In this document: piece after piece, positions 7,154-13,835 of the stretch
Layout of the letters: the number at the start of each line of letters is the position of its first letter
How positions within the stretch are numbered: the stretch's first letter is position 1
Source of the DNA: JAGOEX01 sp964630905
Lineage (GTDB): Bacteria; UBP6; UBA1177
NCBI GenBank assembly: GCA_964630905.1
Contig: CAZVWR010000063.1
Span: 1-16,968, forward strand
DNA: 16,968 nucleotides
Direction: 5' to 3'
Translations under genes and position numbers: made by a program
Notes under the pieces: model-generated
The model's database searches: none
What the model saw: the letters and a program-made list of their open reading frames with translations, nothing else
What the model was told of the DNA's origin: nothing

Positions 7154-8563
7154 ATGTTTGTCGGGAGAAAACAGGAACTTAGGTTGCTTGAAGAATCGTA
7201 TGCTTTTGACAAAGGATCAATAATTGTAATGTATGGCAGAAGGCGAATTGGAAAAAGCACCCTGATTCAAGAGTTCGTTAAAAACAAAGAACACACATTT
7301 TATTTTGAGGGAATTGAATCAGGAAATACAAAAGCTCAAATCCTTCATTTCACATCTGCTTTGAGAAAAATGGTAAACGATCCTGTCCTTGACAGTGTGA
7401 TGTTTTCCAATTGGGATCAAGTTTTCACATATTTTACCGACAGAGTTGTAAATTCACTTCCTGAAAAAAAGCTCATACTTGTTCTTGATGAAATCCAGTG
7501 GCTTGCGGCAGGCAGGAAAACATTGATCGCAATAATTAAATATTACTGGGATAATTTTTGGAAAGAAAAAAATGTTAAGCTGATACTTTGCGGTTCGATA
7601 GCTTCTTTTATGGTTGAGAATATCATAAGATCTAATGCACTTTATGGCAGAATAGATCTTGAAATCCTTCTAAAAGGACTCAAGCCATCTGAATCCTTGA
7701 GTTTTTTCTCAGAAAGAAAAAGCAAAGACGAAATTCTGAAATATTTGCTTGTAATGGGAAGTGTCCCCAAATACCTCGAATTTATTAACCAGAAAAAATC
7801 ATTTAATAAAAACATAAATGACTTGTTTTTCTCAAAAACCGGCAGAATGAACAACGAAATTGAAAAGATATTCTACAGCCAGTTTAGAGAATCATCTGTT
7901 TACAGAAACATTGTTAATTTATTGCAAAAAAGTGTTTTGGGACTTGATGAAATAAGTAAGTTGCTGAATATGCCGTCTGGCGGCGGTTTGAAAAGATATC
8001 TGGAAAATCTGGAAAATGCTGAAATCATAGTTTCATTTATTCCTTACAATAAAAAGTCCGGGACGAAAATAAAAAAATATGCCCTGTCGGATGAATATCT
8101 TCGCTTTTACTTTAAATATATTGAACCGAATAAAGACATCATATATCAGAGCGATTCAGAAATTCTTTTTGAGACACTCACAAAAAACAGTTTTGAGAAA
8201 TGGATGGGCATTCAGTTTGAAAGATTCTGCCTGAAAAACAAAAATCTTCTTGCAGAAAAAATGGGATTTAAGAATCAAGTGCTGATTGCTGCGCCGTTTT
8301 ATGAAAAAGGCGATACCTCTTTTCAAATAGACCTCCTTTTTGTAAGATCTGACAATGTTATTACAATTTGTGAAATAAAATATTGGAACAGCGAAGTTGG
8401 AACAAAGATTATTTCAGAAATGAAAAAGAAAACAGAGCTCCTTAAAAATACAAAAGGATACTCAATAGAAACAGCACTCATTACAACATTCGGAGCAGAT
8501 AAATCTTTAAAAGAAACAAATTATTTTGACCATGTTCTGACAATGGACGATATTTTTTCCTGA
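7154..8563 (+). CDS. P-loop ATPase of the archaeal-ATPase/DUF234 type with PD-(D/E)xK-like C-terminus
   Basis: A 469-residue protein opening M-F-V-G-R-K-Q-E-L, the usual start of this STAND-like ATPase family. Walker A is G-R-R-R-I-G-K-S-T (28-36). Walker B is L-I-L-V-L-D-E-I-Q (107-115, acidic D112-E113). A sensor-like L-I-L-C-G-S follows near 143-148. A winged-helix-like middle (about 255-312, with L-D-E-I-S-K-L-L-N-M) leads to a C-terminal domain (about 345-465). There E356, D393 (in Q-I-D-L-L-F) and E407-I-K409 give the spacing of a PD-(D/E)xK nuclease fold. Members are common in genomes of anaerobes and archaea, often in accessory regions, and their function is poorly known; defence or plasmid-related roles have been suggested. 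The start at 7154 follows AGGAGG. It appears monocistronic: the following gene has its own promoter. Confidence 0.85.
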   Translation: MFVGRKQELRLLEESYAFDKGSIIVMYGRRRIGKSTLIQEFVKNKEHTFYFEGIESGNTKAQILHFTSALRKMVNDPVLDSVMFSNWDQVFTYFTDRVVNSLPEKKLILVLDEIQWLAAGRKTLIAIIKYYWDNFWKEKNVKLILCGSIASFMVENIIRSNALYGRIDLEILLKGLKPSESLSFFSERKSKDEILKYLLVMGSVPKYLEFINQKKSFNKNINDLFFSKTGRMNNEIEKIFYSQFRESSVYRNIVNLLQKSVLGLDEISKLLNMPSGGGLKRYLENLENAEIIVSFIPYNKKSGTKIKKYALSDEYLRFYFKYIEPNKDIIYQSDSEILFETLTKNSFEKWMGIQFERFCLKNKNLLAEKMGFKNQVLIAAPFYEKGDTSFQIDLLFVRSDNVITICEIKYWNSEVGTKIISEMKKKTELLKNTKGYSIETALITTFGADKSLKETNYFDHVLTMDDIFS

Positions 8564-8570
8564 AATCTTC

Positions 8571-8601
8571 TTGACAAAATCTGTTGCAAATAGTATATAG
8601 T
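8571..8601 (+). promoter_or_regulatory. Promoter of the Fic gene
   Basis: TTGACA at 8571-8576 is followed by overlapping -10 options. TATATA sits at 8594-8599 (17-base spacer) and TATAGT at 8596-8601 (19-base spacer). It starts eight bases after the ATPase stop codon and would give a leader of about 40 bases before the GTG. Confidence 0.55.
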
Positions 8602-8645
8602 ATTTGAAAATGTCTTTTAAGGTCTTGAATATATGGAGGTAAGTT

Positions 8646-9815
8646 GTGGTGAATTATGAAAAATGGCCGCACATTAGATTCCAAAAAGTGTGGCAGATAA
8701 ACGAATTAGTGTCCTTTATGCTTGGTCAGTGTGAAGCAATGCTGGATGTTATTTGCAGGGAGCCTCTTTCGCCGGAATATAGAAAAGAGAGGTACAAAGT
8801 TGCATTGATAAAGGGTGCTCAGGCCACCACAGCCATAGAAGGAAATACTTTGTCTGAAGAAGAAATTGCAAAAATAAATGAAGGCGCCCATCTTCCTAAA
8901 AGCATGGAATATCTGGAAATTGAAGTGAAAAATATTATTGAAGCACTTAACAACATAAGAGATGAAGTAATTCTGAAAAAAGCTGACAGTTTGATAACTC
9001 CTGAACTGATTCTTTCTTTTCATCAGTCTGTTGGAAAAAATCTTGGAGATAAGTTTGATGCAGTTCCGGGTCGTTTCAGAGAAAGCGGGCATGAAGTTGT
9101 TGTGAGTCGTTACCGTGCACCTGATGCTGTGCTTGTTAAAGAAATGATGACAAATCTATGCAACTGGCTGCAATCTGAATTTGGATATAACAACGGGAGT
9201 CAGGATTTTATAAACAGCATTGTTGAAGCGATCGTTGTTCATATTTATATTGCATGGATACACCCTTTCGGTGATGGAAACGGAAGAACGGCAAGGCTTG
9301 TTGAATTTTTTCTTCTGCTTAGAGCCGGTGTTCCGGATATTGCCTCACACACACTTTCTAATTTTTATAATAAAACCCGCTCAGAATATTACAGGCAGAT
9401 CGATCAGTCAGTTTCAACAGGTGACATAAGTGGATTTATAAATTATGCGGTTGAAGGATTTAAAGACGAACTCAAAACTCTTGTTGATGATGTAATAGAC
9501 AGTCAGATAAAAACTTTCTGGCGGATCCATATTTATGAAACCCTCGACAGCAGAAAATCATCAGGAAAAACAAAAAGTGTTGTCAAACGCCGTAGAGAAC
9601 TGATGCTGAATATTCCAATCGGCAAGTTATTTACAATAGAACAGTTGATGACAGATATTCCAATGATATTCATGATTTACAGAAACCTGTCGTCTGCAAC
9701 TATCCGCCGTGATATTGAAGATCTGCTGACACTTGAACTAATTGTGAAAGAAAACGACAAATTCAAAGCAAATACAGATGTGTTGACAAAAGCACTTCCA
9801 TTGAAGAAAGGGTAA
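8646..9815 (+). CDS. Fic-domain protein (predicted AMP transferase) with N-terminal inhibitory motif and C-terminal winged helix
   Basis: A 389-residue protein. The Fic catalytic loop is intact: H206-P-F-G-D-G-N-G-R-T-A-R (206-217), which in this family transfers AMP (or another nucleotide part) from a nucleotide to a target hydroxyl. An upstream T61-T-A-I-E65-G-N matches the [S/T]xxxE(G/N) inhibitory helix, so this looks like a self-inhibited class II Fic enzyme rather than one needing a separate antitoxin. The N-terminal part (W-P-H-I-R-F near residue 8) is typical of Fic_N-containing proteins. The last 90 residues include a winged-helix pattern (F-T-I-E-Q-L-M near 328, then S-S-A-T-I-R-R-D-I-E-D-L), suggesting DNA binding or oligomer contacts. 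The start is GTG at 8646, six bases after GGAGG; a second GTG follows at once. The target is unknown. Confidence 0.88.
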   Translation: MVNYEKWPHIRFQKVWQINELVSFMLGQCEAMLDVICREPLSPEYRKERYKVALIKGAQATTAIEGNTLSEEEIAKINEGAHLPKSMEYLEIEVKNIIEALNNIRDEVILKKADSLITPELILSFHQSVGKNLGDKFDAVPGRFRESGHEVVVSRYRAPDAVLVKEMMTNLCNWLQSEFGYNNGSQDFINSIVEAIVVHIYIAWIHPFGDGNGRTARLVEFFLLLRAGVPDIASHTLSNFYNKTRSEYYRQIDQSVSTGDISGFINYAVEGFKDELKTLVDDVIDSQIKTFWRIHIYETLDSRKSSGKTKSVVKRRRELMLNIPIGKLFTIEQLMTDIPMIFMIYRNLSSATIRRDIEDLLTLELIVKENDKFKANTDVLTKALPLKKG

Positions 9816-9868
9816 ATGACAAGCATGAAGGGATACAAAAAGCACAAATAAATTTCTGATTTCACCAC

Positions 9869-9897
9869 TTGACAATATGGCAAATTGGCAATATAGT
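9869..9897 (+). promoter_or_regulatory. Sigma-70-type promoter of the ars-type operon
   Basis: TTGACA (9869-9874) and TATAGT (9892-9897) are separated by 17 bases, the same hexamers and spacing as the metal-efflux promoter. The spacer contains a direct repeat of TGGCAA (9878-9883 and 9886-9891). Transcription should start near 9904, about 20 bases before the repressor gene. Confidence 0.75.
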
Positions 9898-9905
9898 AAT
9901 GTTGC
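9888..9905. promoter_or_regulatory. Candidate ArsR operator overlapping the -10
   Basis: An imperfect 18-base palindrome with arms GCAATAT and ATGTTGC, matching at six of nine paired positions, covers the -10 hexamer and the expected start site. An autoregulating ArsR-family repressor would be expected to bind here. The direct TGGCAA repeat just upstream is an alternative or additional contact. Confidence 0.4.
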
Positions 9906-9914
9906 GTTTTTTGC

Positions 9915-9920
9915 GGAGGT
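9915..9920 (+). promoter_or_regulatory. Ribosome-binding site fixing the ArsR-family gene start
   Basis: GGAGGT, five bases before the ATG at 9926. An in-frame start at 9869 would begin inside the -35 hexamer and is rejected. Confidence 0.7.
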
Positions 9921-9925
9921 GCAAA

Positions 9926-10219
9926 ATGAAAACGAAGGAAGATTATAAAAGAGAGGTTCTGATTTTAAAGGCGCTGGCAAATGAAGCGAGGCTGATGATC
10001 GTTGATTCGCTTAAAGATCGCGAGATAACAGTGGGCGAGCTTACTGAACTGCTTAAACTTGATCAGTCAACGGTGAGCAAACATCTTTCAGTGCTTTACA
10101 ATGCAGGGATCGTTGATTATAGAAAGAATGGAAATCTTGTATATTATCAACTGCTTACTCCTTGTGTGCTTGATGCTTTCAAATGCGCATGTCAAGTTGT
10201 TAAGGAGGGGAAAAAATGA
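9926..10219 (+). CDS. arsR: ArsR/SmtB-family metal(loid)-responsive repressor
   Basis: A 97-residue winged-helix repressor. It opens with A-L-A-N-E-A-R-L near residue 16, the family hallmark. The recognition helix is L-K-L-D-Q-S-T-V-S-K-H-L-S-V-L (43-57), followed by the wing (D-Y-R-K-N-G-N-L-V-Y-Y). The C-terminal helix carries Cys80, Cys87 and Cys89 (T-P-C, then K-C-A-C), a plausible three-thiol site for As(III)/Sb(III) or a similar soft ion. The canonical E-L-C-V-C-D-L motif of classical ArsR in the recognition helix is absent, so the sensing site has moved to the C-terminus. It is first in the operon behind a promoter with a palindrome over the -10, which implies autoregulation. Its TGA overlaps the permease ATG by four bases. 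Confidence 0.85.
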   Translation: MKTKEDYKREVLILKALANEARLMIVDSLKDREITVGELTELLKLDQSTVSKHLSVLYNAGIVDYRKNGNLVYYQLLTPCVLDAFKCACQVVKEGKK

Positions 10220-11511
10220 ACTGGAAAAATGAATGGAAGCCGCTTTCTATTATTGTTGCGGTGTTCTTTGCGGCGTTTTTTCTGCCGGTGGGAGTTTATC
10301 GTTTTGATAATGCACTGAAAGAAGCGCTTGAACTTGTGAAATGGTACGCTGAGGAACATGTTCTACTCTGTCTGGTTCCGGCATTTCTGATAGCAGGAGC
10401 GATTGGTGTATTTATTTCGCAGAATGCTGTCATGAAATATCTCGGAGCGGGTGCAAAAAAGAGTGTTGCATATCTTGTTGCAAGTGTTTCAGGAACAATT
10501 CTTGCGGTATGTTCATGCACAATTCTGCCATTATTTGCAGGTATTTACAAAAGAGGCGCAGGTCTTGGTCCTGCGATCGCATTTTTATATTCAGGTCCTG
10601 CGATAAGTGTTCTTTCGATAATACTGACCGCAAGGATTTTAGGGGCTGAGATCGGTATTGCAAGAGCGATCGGAGCAATCTCTTTTTCAGTAATTATCGG
10701 ATTTATCATGGAAAAGATATTCCAAAAAGAGGAAGCGGCCCGTTCTGCCGGACTTCAAATGCCTGAAGCTGAGGAGGGAAGACCGCTTTATCAGACGGTA
10801 ATCTATTTCTTTTTCATGGTTATGATTCTTGTTTTCGCTAACTGGGGAAAACCGGATGTCACTGAAGGTCTGTGGTGGTTAATTTATTCAGCAAAATGGA
10901 TAATTACAGCAGTTTCAGCACTGTTTTTCGGCGTTGTTCTTGTTCTCTGGTATTCACATAAGGTTTGGAAAATAGTTCTTATCGGCATTGTTTCAGCGAT
11001 TTTTGCATTTATTTTCCCGTCTATTCCGATAATTGCCTTTTCAGCCGGATTTATCGGGCTGACATGGTCGGCCTCAACTGCTGATGAAGAGAACGGTGAC
11101 TGGATAAGTGCTTCGTGGGGTTTTGCAAAACAGATCCTGCCTCTTTTGCTGATTGGCGTTTTTGTTGCGGGTTTTCTGCTTGGCAGACCGGGGAATGAAG
11201 GGATAATTCCAAATGAATGGGTTGCCGGACTTGTCGGCGGGAACTCTCTTTTTTCAAACTTCTTTGCTGCGATTGTCGGTGCTTTCATGTATTTTGCAAC
11301 TCTCACAGAAGTTCCTATCGTTCAGGGTTTGATGGGAAGCGGCATGGGAAAAGGTCCTGCACTTGCTCTTCTGCTTGCCGGCCCCGCACTTTCTCTGCCC
11401 AATATGCTTGTCATTAAAAGTGTCATAGGCACAAAAATGACTGCTGTTTTTGTTGCGCTTGTTGTGATAATGGCAACTTTAACAGGTCTTATTTACGGCT
11501 CACTTTTTTAA
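10216..11511 (+). CDS. ArsP-type permease (DUF318/PF03773 family)
   Basis: A 431-residue inner-membrane protein with about ten hydrophobic segments in two similar halves. The first half has the conserved A-V-C99-S-C101-T-I-L-P-L followed by G-P-A-I-A-F-L-Y-S-G-P-A-I. The second has T-E-V-P (364-367) and G-P-A-L-A-L-L-L-A-G-P-A-L-S-L-P-N. These repeated S/A-G-P-A motifs and the Cys pair mark the family that includes ArsP, an exporter of trivalent organoarsenicals. Whether this copy exports methylarsenite, aromatic arsenicals or another ion cannot be told from sequence. The neighbouring thioredoxin and ArsF/ArsG-like genes favour an organoarsenical. A polar loop at about 170-190 (K-E-E-A-A-R) separates the halves. 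Translation is coupled to the repressor through an ATGA overlap with GGAGGGG ahead. Confidence 0.86.
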   Translation: MNWKNEWKPLSIIVAVFFAAFFLPVGVYRFDNALKEALELVKWYAEEHVLLCLVPAFLIAGAIGVFISQNAVMKYLGAGAKKSVAYLVASVSGTILAVCSCTILPLFAGIYKRGAGLGPAIAFLYSGPAISVLSIILTARILGAEIGIARAIGAISFSVIIGFIMEKIFQKEEAARSAGLQMPEAEEGRPLYQTVIYFFFMVMILVFANWGKPDVTEGLWWLIYSAKWIITAVSALFFGVVLVLWYSHKVWKIVLIGIVSAIFAFIFPSIPIIAFSAGFIGLTWSASTADEENGDWISASWGFAKQILPLLLIGVFVAGFLLGRPGNEGIIPNEWVAGLVGGNSLFSNFFAAIVGAFMYFATLTEVPIVQGLMGSGMGKGPALALLLAGPALSLPNMLVIKSVIGTKMTAVFVALVVIMATLTGLIYGSLF

Positions 11512-11532
11512 TATTTTTTAAGAGGTAACACT

Positions 11533-11766
11533 ATGAAAAAATTACAGGTTTTAGGAACCGGCTGTCCGAAATGCAAAAAACTTGCTGAGATGACAGAAGT
11601 AGCGGCAAAAGAACTAGGGATCGAATTTGAACTCATCAAAGTTACAGACATCAACGAGATCATGGATTTCGGTGTAATGATGACCCCGTGTCTTGCAGTT
11701 GACGGAACAGTTAAAGTTGTCGGCAAAGTTCCAAGTGTTGAAGAGATAAAAAAACTGATAGGGTAG
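11533..11766 (+). CDS. Small thioredoxin-family redox protein (CPKC)
   Basis: A 77-residue thioredoxin/glutaredoxin-like protein of the short thioredoxin_3 type. The redox motif C11-P-K-C14 follows G-T-G, and a T51-P52 cis-proline precedes C53. It closes with V-V-G-K-V-P-S-V-E-E-I-K-K-L. These small cytosolic proteins usually sit beside PF03773 permeases. Here it would supply thiol/disulfide exchange for the arsenical or for the partner membrane proteins. It may correspond to the small ArsE component of arsEFG operons, but I cannot confirm that from motifs. ATG at 11533; AAGAGG lies 7 bases before the start. Confidence 0.85.
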   Translation: MKKLQVLGTGCPKCKKLAEMTEVAAKELGIEFELIKVTDINEIMDFGVMMTPCLAVDGTVKVVGKVPSVEEIKKLIG

Positions 11767-11776
11767 GGGGTGAAAA

Positions 11777-12259
11777 ATGGATAAGAAAAAGATATTAGGA
11801 ATTGTCCTTTTAATTTTTGTTGCATTAAGCGTCATAGTCCTGATCGCCAAAGAGATGACAAAAAACACTTCAACAACAGAAGTAAATGTTCCGCAAAAGC
11901 AGGAAACTCAGTTAAAACACCATCTTAAAGTTTTCTATTTTCATGGAACAGTACGGTGTCCATCGTGCCTGAAGATCGAAAACTATACAAAAGAAACAGT
12001 CACTTCAAAATTCAAGGCTGAAATGGATTCAGGTCTAATTGAATTCAGTGAAATAAATGTTGATAAGTCGGAAAACGAAAGATATATTGAACAATATCAG
12101 CTTACTACAAAACAGGTCATAGTGTCTGAATATGAAAATGGCATTGAAAAAAGATGGAAAGACCTTGACAGAGTCTGGGAGCTTTTAAGAGAAGAGGAAG
12201 AGTTTAAAAGCTATGTTGAAATGGAAGTGAACGGCTGGCTTAACGAGGTGAAAAAATGA
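11777..12259 (+). CDS. arsF: ArsF-family membrane-anchored thioredoxin-fold protein
   Basis: A 160-residue protein with an N-terminal membrane anchor (residues 6-24, I-L-G-I-V-L-L-I-F-V) and an exported thioredoxin-like domain starting near residue 50. The signature V-F-Y-F-H-G-T-V-R-C61-P-S-C64-L-K-I-E is that of proteins named as subunits of the ArsEF nitroreductase, described for reduction of nitroaromatic arsenicals such as roxarsone in Shewanella. The biochemical role here is therefore inferred from family naming. A dithiol redox function is the part visible in sequence. Its stop codon originally overlapped the arsG start as ATGA. The overlap is still present at 12256-12259, but arsG is interrupted there by a 1.5-kb insertion. 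GGGGGTG precedes the ATG at 11777. Confidence 0.72.
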   Translation: MDKKKILGIVLLIFVALSVIVLIAKEMTKNTSTTEVNVPQKQETQLKHHLKVFYFHGTVRCPSCLKIENYTKETVTSKFKAEMDSGLIEFSEINVDKSENERYIEQYQLTTKQVIVSEYENGIEKRWKDLDRVWELLREEEEFKSYVEMEVNGWLNEVKK

Positions 12260-12276
12260 TTGCGGCTTTAATTTCT
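12242..12276 (+). repeat. Left copy of the 35-base duplication flanking the inserted segment
   Basis: This stretch matches 13801-13835 at 34 of 35 bases; the only difference is G at 12250 versus A at 13809. It starts in the last arsF codons and holds GAGGT, the ATGA overlap and seven arsG codons (M-I-A-A-L-I-S). Identity stops abruptly at both ends (t/a before it, a/g after it). Confidence 0.92.
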
Positions 12277-12285
12277 ATTTTTTAA
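12256..12285 (+). pseudogene. Nine-codon stub of arsG left of the insertion
   Basis: ATG at 12256 opens M-I-A-A-L-I-S, identical to the first seven residues of the intact arsG at 13815. It then runs two codons into foreign sequence (I-F) and stops at TAA 12283-12285. It is the disrupted original or duplicated 5' end of arsG, still positioned for coupled translation from arsF. Confidence 0.8.
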
Positions 12286-12352
12286 CACAATAACATTCTA
12301 TTTTTTTGTTTTTGTTTACATCAAGTACGGAAAAAAACAGGAAAAAAAGAAA

Positions 12353-12380
12353 TTGAAATAAATAAGAAGAAATTTATACT
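12353..12380 (+). promoter_or_regulatory. Candidate promoter inside the inserted segment
   Basis: TTGAAA (12353-12358) and TATACT (12375-12380), 16-base spacer, each one or two mismatches from consensus. It lies upstream of the AlbA_2 gene and could also drive arsG, which would now be distal to the insertion. Confidence 0.45.
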
Positions 12381-12441
12381 TGGAAGGATTGGAAGAGATT
12401 TGGATCAGGTAAGAGCAACTTATAGGGGTTTCGGATATTTT

Positions 12442-13785
12442 ATGACAGAGCAACAGAACATTGAATACAAACAAAGCTGGCATGATGATTACCTGAAATG
12501 GGTTTGCGGTTTTGCCAATGCAATCGGCGGTATTATTTATATTGGCAGAGACGATGCGGGAAATGTGGTGCATCTAACCGATTATGCCCGGTTGCTGGAA
12601 GATATCCCCAACAAAATTCGCAATGCGATGGGCATCATCTGCGATGTACAGCTGCATGAAGAAAAAGATAAGAAATACATCTCCATAAAGGTAAACCCTT
12701 ATTCTGTGGCTGTTTCACTTCGAGGAAGATTTTATTACCGCTCGGGCAGCACAAAAATGGAACTTACAGGCGTTGAGTTGAATGAGTTTCTGCTCAAAAA
12801 AGCCGGTAAAACATGGGACGATTTGATAGAAGAAGGTGCAACTGTTAAGGATATAGATGAAAAAAGTATCGAGAAATTCATTGAAGACAGCAGGGACAAG
12901 GGGCGACTGCCGGAAACGAAAGGGCTGAGCACTTTCCAATTTCTTGAGAAACTGAAACTGACCGATGGAAATAAACTCAAGCGGGCGGCGATTATCATGT
13001 TCGGCAAAGACCCTATGCGGTTTTATCCCAATGTGCAGGTAAAAATCGGCCGTTTCGGTATCGATGCGGCAGACATCCGCTTTCAGGAAGTGGTAGCAGG
13101 GAATCTGGTTCACATGCTCCATGAAGTTCAGGTACAGCTGAATTACAAATTTTTGACCCGACCTATTACTTTTGAAGGATTTCAACGACTGGAACATGAA
13201 CTTTACCCTGTTTCCGCACTCAGAGAAATGCTTTTGAATGCACTGGTTCACCGGACATACATGGGAGCAACCATTCAAATGAGAGTGTACGACGATCGGC
13301 TTTCCATTTGGAACGAAGGTGCTCTCCCCTACGGTTTGAGTCTCGAAGATCTTAAAAAAGAGCATAACTCACGACCCCGCAATCCATTATTGGCCAATGC
13401 CTGTTTTTTGGGTGGATACATTGATGCCTGGGGACGCGGCACCCTAAAAATAATCAATGCATGCAAAGAGGCAGGCCTGCCCGAACCTGAAATGATTGAA
13501 AAAAATGGTGGTGTTTCCATGACTCTTTTTGCTCATCCTGTTTTAAGCGGGGTCGGTGAAAAGGTCGGGAAAGCGTCGGGAAAGCGTCGGGAAAGCGTCG
13601 GGAAAACATCGGAAATAATTTTAGATGCTTGTGAAAAACAAAAGCACATTACAATTCCTGAGCTGGCCAAATTAATAGGAATTACAGAACGATCAGTTGA
13701 GAGAAACATACAAAAACTACAAGCTGCCGAATTACTTCGAAGAGTTGGCGGACGGAAAGAAGGATACTGGGAAGTAGTAAAGTAA
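12442..13785 (+). CDS. AlbA_2/Schlafen-type DNA-binding and GHKL-ATPase protein with C-terminal winged helix
   Basis: A 447-residue protein of the group often labelled RecG-like or 'putative DNA-binding/transcriptional regulator'. It opens M-T-E-Q-Q-N-I-E-Y-K-Q-S-W and continues with W-V-C-G-F-A-N-A-I-G-G (AlbA_2 domain, to about residue 110). A GHKL-type ATPase (HATPase_c_4) follows, with A-L-R-E-M-L-L-N-A-L-V-H-R-T-Y (259-273), D-D-R-L-S-I-W-N-E-G (284-293) and G-R-G-T (331-334). A low-complexity linker at 370-391 leads to a winged helix (402-446, I-T-I-P-E-L-A-K-L-I-G-I-T-E-R-S-V). Start choice is uncertain. The family usually starts at the ATG used here, but no good ribosome site precedes it. 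A TTG at 12400, behind GGAAGA, would add 14 residues. It lies wholly in the segment that interrupts the ars operon. Its target is unknown. Confidence 0.82.
   Translation: MTEQQNIEYKQSWHDDYLKWVCGFANAIGGIIYIGRDDAGNVVHLTDYARLLEDIPNKIRNAMGIICDVQLHEEKDKKYISIKVNPYSVAVSLRGRFYYRSGSTKMELTGVELNEFLLKKAGKTWDDLIEEGATVKDIDEKSIEKFIEDSRDKGRLPETKGLSTFQFLEKLKLTDGNKLKRAAIIMFGKDPMRFYPNVQVKIGRFGIDAADIRFQEVVAGNLVHMLHEVQVQLNYKFLTRPITFEGFQRLEHELYPVSALREMLLNALVHRTYMGATIQMRVYDDRLSIWNEGALPYGLSLEDLKKEHNSRPRNPLLANACFLGGYIDAWGRGTLKIINACKEAGLPEPEMIEKNGGVSMTLFAHPVLSGVGEKVGKASGKRRESVGKTSEIILDACEKQKHITIPELAKLIGITERSVERNIQKLQAAELLRRVGGRKEGYWEVVK
13563..13605 (+). repeat. 11-base tandem repeat inside the AlbA_2 gene linker
   Basis: TCGGGAAAGCG occurs three times in perfect tandem (13565-13597) with a fourth copy matching for eight bases (13598-13605) and a degenerate fifth beginning at 13609. 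The period of 11 shifts the reading frame with each copy gained or lost, so only changes in multiples of three keep the winged-helix domain in frame. It encodes the linker around residues 374-388. Confidence 0.92.
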
Positions 13786-13800
13786 TCTGAAGAAAATTCA

Positions 13801-13835
13801 AACGAGGTAAAAAAATGATTGCGGCTTTAATTTCT
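13801..13835 (+). repeat. Right copy of the 35-base duplication flanking the inserted segment
   Basis: This copy supplies the ribosome site (GAGGT, 13804-13808) and start codon of the intact arsG gene. It begins 15 bases after the AlbA_2 gene stop codon. See the left copy for the comparison. Confidence 0.92.

Larger units (their letters stand above)
12277..13800 (+). mobile_element. Putative inserted segment carrying one AlbA_2/GHKL-ATPase gene
   Basis: The 1524 bases between the two copies of the 35-base repeat split an operon that is otherwise tightly packed. Removing this segment plus one repeat copy restores an arsF-arsG junction with a four-base ATGA overlap, like the arsR-permease junction upstream. 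It holds a candidate promoter, one complete gene and AT-rich left flank, but no transposase or integrase, and I see no terminal inverted repeats. The gene in it is visibly richer in G and C in places than arsF (31/60 at 12961-13020 versus 19/60 at 12001-12060, two hand-counted samples only). The mechanism of entry is unknown. Confidence 0.7.

Noticed and set aside
12715..13365. Minus-strand open frame of 216 codons opposite the AlbA_2 gene
   Set aside because: The plus strand encodes recognisable AlbA_2 and GHKL motifs throughout. The antisense frame shows no domain and no start signals.
12277..13800. Classic insertion sequence or integron cassette explanation for the inserted segment
   Set aside because: No transposase, integrase, attC-like fold or convincing terminal inverted repeats were found; only the direct duplication and the passenger gene are supported.
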